Origin: an uncultured Lachnospiraceae bacterium
GTDB taxonomy: Bacteria > Bacillota > Clostridia > Lachnospirales > Lachnospiraceae
Length of the DNA stretch: 11,865 bases
Assembly (NCBI GenBank): GCA_947591115.1
Contig: CANQCX010000039.1
Location: 1 to 11,865, forward strand
Direction of reading: 5' to 3'
The position numbers and the translations under genes are program-made. The notes beneath the pieces are model-generated. The model was not told the DNA's origin. It was given only the letters and a program-made list of their open reading frames with translations, and made no database searches. Shown piece after piece: positions 6,012-11,865 of this stretch (position 1 is its first letter; the number at the start of each line of letters is the position of its first letter).

Positions 6012-7463
6012 ATGAAAAGAATCCTTTTTGCAGCATCGGAGTGTGTTCCGTTTATCAAAACCGGTGGATTAGCAGATGTTTGCGGAGCATTACCAAAAGA
6101 ATTTGACAAGGAGTACTGGGATGTGCGCGTTGTAATCCCGAACTATAGCTGTATTCCGGAGCATTTTCGGAATCAGTTTGAGTATGTGGATCACTTCTGG
6201 ATGAATGCAGGCAGTTATATTACCAATAAGTATGTCGGAATCCTTCGTTACAAGATGGACGGAGTGACCTACTACTTTATCGACAATCAGGAGTATTTTA
6301 ACTGCTGGGTTCCGTACGGCGACGTTCGTTACGATATCGAAAAATTCGTATTCTTTGACAAAGCCGTACTTGCGATGCTCAAGCATATTGATTTCCGTCC
6401 GGATATCATTCACTGTCATGACTGGCAGGCGGGCCTGATTCCGGTTTATCTGAAAAATGAATTTGCAGCGGATTCGTTCTATTGGGGAATCCGGTCGATC
6501 ATGACCATACACAATCTGAAGTTTCAGGGAATCTGGGATATTAAGACGATGCAGGGACTGACCGGATTTCACGCTTCTTTGTTTACGCCGGATAAACTGG
6601 AATTTAAAAAAGACGCAAATATGTTAAAGGGCGGTCTGGTTTATGCCGATTACATTACAACGGTAAGCGATACGTATGCGCAGGAGATTCAGTCCCAGTA
6701 TTACGGGGAAGGACTGGACGGACTTTTGTCCGCGCGTCATTTTGACATGCAGGGAATTGTCAACGGAATCGATTATTCGGTTTACAATCCGGATACCGAT
6801 CCGAAAATTTACGTCAACTACAATGCGGAAAGCTTCCGCAAGAAGAAGGCGCAGAACAAAGAACGTCTTCAGGAGGAGCTTGGTCTTGCCGTTGACAAGC
6901 ACAAATATATGATCGGACTGATCTCCCGTCTGACCGACCAGAAGGGATTGGATCTGATCAATTACGTAATGGACGGACTGGTAGACGATTTCACGCAGCT
7001 TGTCGTAATCGGAACGGGAGAGAACCGTTATGAAAACATGTTCCGCCACTATGCATGGAAATATCCGGATCGGGTATCGGCAAATATCTGTTATTCGGAT
7101 GATCTGGCGCATAAGCTTTACGCCGCTGCGGATGCATTTTTGATGCCGTCCCGTTTTGAGCCTTGCGGTTTGACGCAGTTGATCTCCTTCCGTTACGGAA
7201 CGGTTCCGATCGTTCGTGAAACAGGAGGACTGCGCGATACGGTAGAGCCGTTTAACGAATATGAGAATACAGGAGACGGCTTCTCCTTTACCAATTACAA
7301 TGCGGGAGAAATGCTCCATGTGATCAATTATTCCAAACATATTTTCTATGACCGCAAGCGTCAGTGGAATCAGATGATCGAGCGCGGCATGGCAAAAGAC
7401 TTCTCATGGAACGCTTCCAAGTTCCGTTATGAGGGACTGTACAATTACCTGCTTGGGGAATAA
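6012..7463 (+). CDS. glgA: Glycogen synthase (ADP-glucose, GT5 family)
   Basis: This 483-residue protein has the usual length for bacterial GlgA, which adds glucose from ADP-glucose to the non-reducing ends of alpha-1,4-glucan. The N-terminal Rossmann domain opens MKRILFAASECVPFIKTGGL; K16 of the KTGGL motif binds the nucleotide sugar. IHCHDWQAGL (about 133-142) and VNGIDYSVYNP follow. The C-terminal domain carries GLISRLTDQKGLDL, an IGTGENRYE stretch and SRFEPCGLTQL with E383, equivalent to the catalytic-region glutamate of the E. coli enzyme (E377). RETGGLRDTV comes next. The gene stands apart from other glg genes and is the second gene of a likely yebC-glgA transcript that ends at the terminator at 7486-7519. 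Glycogen storage is common in Clostridia and is often tied to sporulation. Confidence 0.96.
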   Translation: MKRILFAASECVPFIKTGGLADVCGALPKEFDKEYWDVRVVIPNYSCIPEHFRNQFEYVDHFWMNAGSYITNKYVGILRYKMDGVTYYFIDNQEYFNCWVPYGDVRYDIEKFVFFDKAVLAMLKHIDFRPDIIHCHDWQAGLIPVYLKNEFAADSFYWGIRSIMTIHNLKFQGIWDIKTMQGLTGFHASLFTPDKLEFKKDANMLKGGLVYADYITTVSDTYAQEIQSQYYGEGLDGLLSARHFDMQGIVNGIDYSVYNPDTDPKIYVNYNAESFRKKKAQNKERLQEELGLAVDKHKYMIGLISRLTDQKGLDLINYVMDGLVDDFTQLVVIGTGENRYENMFRHYAWKYPDRVSANICYSDDLAHKLYAAADAFLMPSRFEPCGLTQLISFRYGTVPIVRETGGLRDTVEPFNEYENTGDGFSFTNYNAGEMLHVINYSKHIFYDRKRQWNQMIERGMAKDFSWNASKFRYEGLYNYLLGE

Positions 7464-7485
7464 ATTCCATAAAAACGTTTACACT

Positions 7486-7519
7486 AACAACGGATACCGA
7501 AGGGTGTCCGTTGTTTTTT
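7486..7519 (+). terminator. Intrinsic terminator after glgA
   Basis: The arm at 7486-7498 (AACAACGGATACC) pairs with 7503-7515 (GGTGTCCGTTGTT), with one T-G wobble, around a GAAG tetraloop. A run of six T (7514-7519) overlaps the end of the 3' arm. The hairpin begins 23 bases after the glgA stop codon. The complementary strand lacks a T run, so termination should act in the + direction only. It closes the yebC-glgA unit. Confidence 0.92.
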
Positions 7520-7567
7520 ATACCATACTTTGTTCTTTGATATCTCAAAAAGGAAGGGAGGATTCTC

Positions 7568-8260
7568 ATGGGAGAAGAAAAAGGTGCAAACGAAGAGAAA
7601 AAAGAAGACGTCAATGAAGCCATCAAAGAATATGGACAGGTGGAGTTAAAAGATAATTTAAGCGACCATCATATTTATCTGTTATCGATCATCGGCGAGA
7701 TCGAGGGGCATGAGTGTCTTCCTGCAAATACCAAGACGACCAAATATGAGCATGTTCTGCCGCGCCTTGCCGCGATTGAAGACGACAAAGAGGTGGAGGG
7801 GGTGCTTTTGCTGCTCAATACCGTAGGAGGCGATGTGGAAAGCGGACTTGCGATCGCGGAAATGATCGCTTCCCTGAGCAAACCGACGGTTTCCCTTGTG
7901 CTGGGCGGCAGCCATTCGATTGGAGTACCGCTTGCGGTTTCAACGGATTTTTCCATGATCGTAAAGAGCGGCACGATGGTCATTCATCCGGTGCGGATGA
8001 ACGGCACCGTCATTGGAGCGCAGCCGACTTACGATTATTTCCAGCAGATGCAGGACCGCATTATCGGATTTATTACCACGCACTGCAGCGCAAAAAAAGA
8101 GCGCATTGAGGAGCTGATGATGAATACGCAGATGCTGACAAAGGATCTGGGAACGATTCTGGTCGGGGAGCAGGCCGTAGAGGAGGGGATCATCGACGCG
8201 ACGGGAGGGATTTCCGATGCGTTTCGCAAATTAAATGAACTGATTGAAAAAACGAACTAA
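7568..8260 (+). CDS. tepA: ClpP-like serine protease, TepA/YmfB type
   Basis: This 230-residue protein belongs to the ClpP/crotonase fold, TepA (YmfB) branch. After a charged, probably disordered N-terminus (about 1-30) come IIGEIEGHE, LLLNTVGGDVESGLAIAEMI (80-100), the nucleophile motif GGSHSIGVPLA with S117, TMVIHPVR with H140, and TKDLGTILVGEQAVEEGIID with D193. These positions match the Ser-His-Asp triad of ClpP, so the enzyme is probably active. The B. subtilis homolog has been reported to take part in protein secretion and in degrading small acid-soluble spore proteins during outgrowth. An AGGAAGGGAGGA ribosome site (GGAGG at 7557-7561) serves the ATG at 7568. The gene stands between the glgA terminator and the FtsK/SpoIIIE promoter, and no convincing promoter of its own was found. 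tepA directly before spoIIIE is also the Bacillus gene order. Confidence 0.88.
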   Translation: MGEEKGANEEKKEDVNEAIKEYGQVELKDNLSDHHIYLLSIIGEIEGHECLPANTKTTKYEHVLPRLAAIEDDKEVEGVLLLLNTVGGDVESGLAIAEMIASLSKPTVSLVLGGSHSIGVPLAVSTDFSMIVKSGTMVIHPVRMNGTVIGAQPTYDYFQQMQDRIIGFITTHCSAKKERIEELMMNTQMLTKDLGTILVGEQAVEEGIIDATGGISDAFRKLNELIEKTN

Positions 8261-8288
8261 TGACAAAGCCTTCAAAATCTGTTATAAT
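8260..8288 (+). promoter_or_regulatory. Strong near-consensus promoter for the FtsK/SpoIIIE gene
   Basis: ATGACA (8260-8265; five of six) and a perfect TATAAT (8283-8288) are separated by 17 bases, and a TGT before the -10 box gives the extended form. The -35 box shares base 8260 with the last base of the tepA stop codon. Transcription should begin near 8295, about 24 bases before the ATG at 8319, so the translocase can be made independently of tepA. Confidence 0.82.
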
Positions 8289-8306
8289 CTCTTTCAGTAT
8301 GATTTT

Positions 8307-8311
8307 GGAGG
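8307..8311 (+). promoter_or_regulatory. Ribosome binding site that sets the ftsK start
   Basis: GGAGG lies seven bases before the ATG at 8319. The longest open frame begins at 8244, inside tepA and upstream of the predicted promoter, and is rejected as the start. Confidence 0.85.
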
Positions 8312-8318
8312 TTTTTCA

Positions 8319-10835
8319 ATGGCAACGGAGAAGAAGCGTTCTTCGCAGAAAAAGACGAAAAAAGAAATGATGCAGGAAATGGAAAAGGCGGAGGCTTTCC
8401 GGCAGGAGGTCAGTCTTTGGATCATAGTAGCAGTATCTTTACTGCTTTTTATCAGTAATCTGGGAATCGGCGGAACGATCGGCAATACCGTAAGCCGTTT
8501 TTTATTTGGTCTTTTTGGGATCATCGCCTATATTTTCCCTTTTTTGCTTCTGATCGGAAGCTTTTTTGCGGTTTCCAACCGAGGCAATCTTTTTGCGGTC
8601 GTAAAAATTGTGGCGGCAGTTCTTTTTGCGCTGTTTTTATGCCTGTTTATGTCGCTTGTGGTATCCGGAGACGACCTTATGACGCCGGTCGAGGCTTTCC
8701 GGTACAGCTATGAAAAGAAGATCGGAGGCGGCTTCTTCGGCGGGGTGCTGGCGTACGTTCTTGGAAAGGCGTTCGGCATTGTCGGAACCTATATCATCGA
8801 TATCGTCGTGCTGATCGTTTCGCTGGTGCTGATCACAGAGCGCTCCTTTATGAAGGGAATGAAAAAGGGCGGACAGAAAATGTACGAATCCGCCAAAGAA
8901 AGCAACGAACGCTATCGGGAATATCGGGAGCAGAAGCGCAGCGACCGTAAGGTTACGGGAGTTTCTGCAGATACCAGAATCACAGGACGAAAATCCCAGA
9001 AGAAAACCGATGAACTCAGCGAACTGACCGCAGAGCCGATGCCGGAGCTGCCGGAGGTGGTAGAAGCCACCAAAGTGCAGCTTGATTCCGATATGGAGGA
9101 GGTTTCGAATGCGCTTGCCCATATGGAGCCGGAGCTTTCGGAGGAGGCGATCCCGATGACCGGAAACTTTCTTCCGGATGCCGAGGAACAGCCTGTGATG
9201 CATGAGCTTCAGGAGGAGCTTGCGCAGTCCCCTGCGATTGCGGAGCCGCCGGTAACCGACCGTATTGTACATAAAACAAAAGCTTCGGAAGAAGAGCTTG
9301 CAAAAGAAGTCGGGCAGGTGCAAAAGGCCGTAGAAGCGGAGGAATATATCCAAAATTATTCCTTTCCTCCGGTTTCTTTGCTGAAAAAGGGAAGCGGCAG
9401 AAAGTCCGGCAATACCGAAAGCCAGTTAAAGGAGACCGCGCAGAAGCTGCAGCAGACCTTAAAAACCTTCGGCGTCAACGTTACCGTTACCAATATTAGC
9501 TGCGGACCGGCGGTTACCCGATATGAGATTCAGCCGGAAATGGGCGTAAAAGTCAGCAAGATCGTCAATCTGGCGGATGATATCAAGCTGAATCTGGCGG
9601 CGGCGGATATCCGTATCGAGGCGCCGATTCCGGGGAAAGCGGCGGTCGGGATTGAAGTTCCGAACAAGGAAAATGTAATGGTTTCTTTTCGGGAGCTGAT
9701 CGAATCTAAGGAATTTACGGAATCAAAATCCAAAATATCGTTTGCGGTCGGAAAAGATATCGGCGGAAAGACCAAAGTCGCGGATATTGCGAAAATGCCG
9801 CATTTACTGATTGCGGGCGCGACAGGCTCCGGCAAATCCGTCTGCATTAACACGATTATTATGAGTATCCTCTACAAAGCGGATCCGAATGAGGTCAAGC
9901 TCTTGATGATCGATCCGAAGGTGGTGGAATTAAGCGTATACAACGGCATCCCGCATTTGATGATTCCGGTCGTGACCGATCCGAAAAAAGCCGCGGGCGC
10001 GCTCAACTGGGCGGTTGCGGAGATGACGGAGCGTTACCAGAAGTTTGCGGAAGCCAATGTACGTGAAATAAACGGCTATAATGCCAAAGTAGATGCATTG
10101 GATCTTCCGGAAGGTCAGGAGAGGCCGAAGCGGATGCCGCAGATCGTAATCATCGTAGACGAGCTGGCGGATCTGATGATGGTTGCCTCCGGAGACGTGG
10201 AAGAAGCCATCTGCCGTCTGGCACAGCTTGCAAGAGCGGCGGGCATTCATCTGATTATTGCTACCCAGCGTCCGTCCGTCAATGTCATTACCGGACTGAT
10301 CAAAGCCAATATGCCGAGCAGGATCGCGTTTGCCGTTACCTCGGGCGTGGATTCCCGTACCATATTGGATATGAACGGGGCGGAAAAGCTGCTGGGCAAA
10401 GGAGATATGCTCTTTTATCCGCAGGGGATTCCCAAACCGCTCCGCGTGCAGGGCGCGTTTGTTTCCGACAAGGAGGTATCGGATGTCGTTGCCTTTTTGA
10501 CCGAGCACAACGGAACGGCGCAGTATAACGATGAAGTGCGCCAGAAAATGGAAACGATGGAAACATCCTCCCAGCAGGCGACAGCCATATCGGATGCCGA
10601 TATGGACGGAGACGGACGGGACAGCTATTTCATGGAAGCGGCTAAAATCTTGATCGACAAGGACAAAGCCTCCATCGGTATGCTGCAGCGGTATTTAAAG
10701 GTCGGCTTTAATCGGGCGGCGCGGATCATGGATCAGTTGGAGGAAGCGGGCGTCGTCGGACCCGAGGAGGGCACGAAACCGCGCAAGGTACTGATGAGTC
10801 CGGAAGAATTTGAACAGTTTGTTGACGAAAACTAA
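8319..10835 (+). CDS. ftsK: DNA translocase FtsK/SpoIIIE
   Basis: This 838-residue membrane-anchored motor pumps double-stranded DNA across the division or sporulation septum. The basic N-terminus is followed by hydrophobic segments at about 31-48, 62-84, 91-115 and 139-175, then a charged linker rich in Glu (about 180-355). The alpha/beta motor begins near 360. Walker A is GATGSGKS (500-507, K506), Walker B is IIVDELADLM (D614, E615), and RAAGIHLIIATQRPSVNVITG follows. The C-terminal winged-helix gamma domain (about 770-830: KASIGMLQRYLKVGFNRAARI) reads polar DNA motifs such as SRS/KOPS. Size, linker length and the upstream tepA gene fit SpoIIIE of Bacillus, but one protein may serve both septation roles here. 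The start rests on the GGAGG site, the promoter just upstream, and family agreement. fhs follows after 48 bases without a terminator. Confidence 0.96.
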   Translation: MATEKKRSSQKKTKKEMMQEMEKAEAFRQEVSLWIIVAVSLLLFISNLGIGGTIGNTVSRFLFGLFGIIAYIFPFLLLIGSFFAVSNRGNLFAVVKIVAAVLFALFLCLFMSLVVSGDDLMTPVEAFRYSYEKKIGGGFFGGVLAYVLGKAFGIVGTYIIDIVVLIVSLVLITERSFMKGMKKGGQKMYESAKESNERYREYREQKRSDRKVTGVSADTRITGRKSQKKTDELSELTAEPMPELPEVVEATKVQLDSDMEEVSNALAHMEPELSEEAIPMTGNFLPDAEEQPVMHELQEELAQSPAIAEPPVTDRIVHKTKASEEELAKEVGQVQKAVEAEEYIQNYSFPPVSLLKKGSGRKSGNTESQLKETAQKLQQTLKTFGVNVTVTNISCGPAVTRYEIQPEMGVKVSKIVNLADDIKLNLAAADIRIEAPIPGKAAVGIEVPNKENVMVSFRELIESKEFTESKSKISFAVGKDIGGKTKVADIAKMPHLLIAGATGSGKSVCINTIIMSILYKADPNEVKLLMIDPKVVELSVYNGIPHLMIPVVTDPKKAAGALNWAVAEMTERYQKFAEANVREINGYNAKVDALDLPEGQERPKRMPQIVIIVDELADLMMVASGDVEEAICRLAQLARAAGIHLIIATQRPSVNVITGLIKANMPSRIAFAVTSGVDSRTILDMNGAEKLLGKGDMLFYPQGIPKPLRVQGAFVSDKEVSDVVAFLTEHNGTAQYNDEVRQKMETMETSSQQATAISDADMDGDGRDSYFMEAAKILIDKDKASIGMLQRYLKVGFNRAARIMDQLEEAGVVGPEEGTKPRKVLMSPEEFEQFVDEN

Positions 10836-10850
10836 GAAACATGATAAATC
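10822..10850 (+). promoter_or_regulatory. Possible promoter for fhs
   Basis: TTGACG (10822-10827) lies in the last codons of ftsK, and TAAATC (10845-10850; three of six) follows after 17 bases with a TGA extended -10 element. The -10 match is weak. Co-transcription from ftsK is the alternative, since no terminator is visible between the genes. Confidence 0.35.
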
Positions 10851-10883
10851 TATTTATAAAAGAATATGCTAGGAGGGAATGGG

Positions 10884-11865
10884 ATGAAAAGTGATATTCA
10901 GATTGCACAGGAAGCCGATTTGGAGCCGATTCAGAAAGTAGCGGCAGAGCTTGGGATCTCCGAGGACGATCTGGAGATTTACGGAAAATATAAAGCAAAA
11001 CTCTCGGATGAGCTGCTCGAGCGCATCAAAGACCGTCCCAACGGGAAGCTGATCCTTGTAACGGCGATCAATCCGACGCCGGCGGGAGAGGGAAAAACGA
11101 CCACAAGCGTCGGTCTGGGCGAAGCGTTTGGAAGGCTTGGGAAAAAGGCGGTCATTGCGCTGCGCGAGCCGTCGCTGGGACCATGCTTTGGGATAAAGGG
11201 AGGAGCTGCCGGAGGCGGTTATGCGCAGGTGGTTCCGATGGAGGATCTGAATCTGCATTTTACCGGAGATTTTCATGCCATTACCTCCGCCAACAATCTG
11301 CTGGCGGCTATTTTGGATAACCATATCCAGCAGGGCAACGAGCTGGGCATCGATCCGCGCCAGATCGTCTGGAAACGCTGTCTGGATATGAATGACCGCG
11401 TTTTGCGCAATGTGGTCGTAGGACTTGGCAGCAAGCAGGACGGAATGGTACGGGAAGATCATTTTGTGATTACGGTAGCCTCCGAGATCATGGCGATCCT
11501 CTGTCTGGCGGAAAACATGGAGGATCTGAAAAAGCGTCTGGAATCCATTATCGTGGCATATAAATTTGACGGTTCTCCGGTAACGGCAGGAGATCTTCAG
11601 GCGGCGGGCGCGATGGCGGCGCTGTTAAAGGACGCGATGAAGCCGAATCTGATTCAGACATTGGAGCATACGCCGGCAATTGTACATGGAGGACCGTTCG
11701 CCAATATCGCGCATGGCTGCAACAGTGTGCGCGCTACAAAAACAGCGTTGAAGCTGGCGGATTATGTAGTAACGGAGGCAGGATTTGGCGCGGATCTCGG
11801 CGCGGAAAAATTCTTTGATATCAAGTGCCGGAAAGCGGGACTTGCACCGGACGCCGTTGTTCTGG
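10884..11865 (+). CDS. fhs: Formate-tetrahydrofolate ligase, N-terminal part (partial at window end)
   Basis: The first 327 codons of Fhs are visible; family members are about 555 residues, so the rest lies beyond the window. Fhs joins formate to tetrahydrofolate at the cost of ATP, giving 10-formyl-THF for purine synthesis and C1 metabolism, and it is an early step of the Wood-Ljungdahl methyl branch in acetogens. Visible signatures are LILVTAINPTPAGEGKTTT with the P-loop-like lysine K71, then REPSLGPCFGIKGGAAGGG (94-112), LHFTGDFHAITSANN, KRCLDMNDRVLR and EHTPAIVHGGPFANIAHGCN, ending in TEAGFGADLGAEKF. An ideal AGGAGGG (10871-10877) lies six bases before the ATG. The sequence is standard for the family, and the window alone cannot show whether the organism is acetogenic. 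Confidence 0.97.
   Translation, partial: MKSDIQIAQEADLEPIQKVAAELGISEDDLEIYGKYKAKLSDELLERIKDRPNGKLILVTAINPTPAGEGKTTTSVGLGEAFGRLGKKAVIALREPSLGPCFGIKGGAAGGGYAQVVPMEDLNLHFTGDFHAITSANNLLAAILDNHIQQGNELGIDPRQIVWKRCLDMNDRVLRNVVVGLGSKQDGMVREDHFVITVASEIMAILCLAENMEDLKKRLESIIVAYKFDGSPVTAGDLQAAGAMAALLKDAMKPNLIQTLEHTPAIVHGGPFANIAHGCNSVRATKTALKLADYVVTEAGFGADLGAEKFFDIKCRKAGLAPDAVVL

Noticed and set aside
6624..7340. A 238-codon minus-strand frame opposite glgA
   Set aside because: glgA is certain here, and the antisense frame shows no domain character or plausible start signals.
7520..7567. A promoter for tepA between the glgA terminator and the ribosome site
   Set aside because: CATACT at 7524-7529 and GATATC at 7539-7544 are poor -10 boxes and have no acceptable -35 box. 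A promoter must exist nearby if the terminator is efficient, but I cannot place it.
8637..9353. A 238-codon minus-strand frame opposite the FtsK linker
   Set aside because: It is rich in His, Leu and Arg, as expected from the complement of Glu-rich linker codons, and has no family match I recognise.

Overview
The window reads as a chromosomal housekeeping stretch from a Gram-positive anaerobe of the class Clostridia, most likely Lachnospiraceae-like. This is inferred from protein character, strong GGAGG ribosome sites, AT-rich promoters between genes of moderate GC, and gene order; no database search was run. Every supportable gene is on the + strand and the coding density is very high. No tRNA, rRNA, CRISPR array, insertion sequence or phage gene is visible, and no gene-free stretch exceeds about 105 bases.

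Layout. (1) Positions 1-2088: the 3' end of nnrD (NAD(P)HX repair), then alr (alanine racemase, 8-base overlap), then a MazF/EndoA-type RNase toxin. The alr-toxin neighbourhood is the one known from Bacillus subtilis, but there is no room for the MazE/EndoAI antitoxin gene that normally lies between them. (2) Positions 2090-5157: a good sigma-A-type promoter, a CorC-like tandem-CBS protein without a membrane domain, and, 18 bases later, a 700-residue protein joining a PTS lactose/cellobiose-type EIIC membrane domain to an apparently intact EAL c-di-GMP phosphodiesterase. (3) Positions 5174-7519: an extended -10 promoter, a YebC/TACO1-family gene, glgA (glycogen synthase) and a strong intrinsic terminator. 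(4) Positions 7568-10835: a ClpP-like TepA/YmfB-type protease and an FtsK/SpoIIIE DNA translocase. This is the Bacillus gene order, but here the translocase has its own near-consensus promoter over the protease stop codon. (5) From 10884 to the window end: the first 327 codons of fhs (formate-tetrahydrofolate ligase).

How they fit together. Most genes serve core metabolism, wall precursor supply, chromosome segregation and, by homology, sporulation or outgrowth (TepA, SpoIIIE). The least ordinary part is the EIIC-EAL protein, which looks like a sugar-sensing membrane module controlling c-di-GMP breakdown. It sits close to an orphan mRNA interferase. A motif matching the B. subtilis EndoA target (UACAU) occurs at the toxin's own stop codon and again between the ribosome site and start codon of the EIIC-EAL gene. 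That link is speculative. I found no clear evidence of a wholly new multi-gene system.
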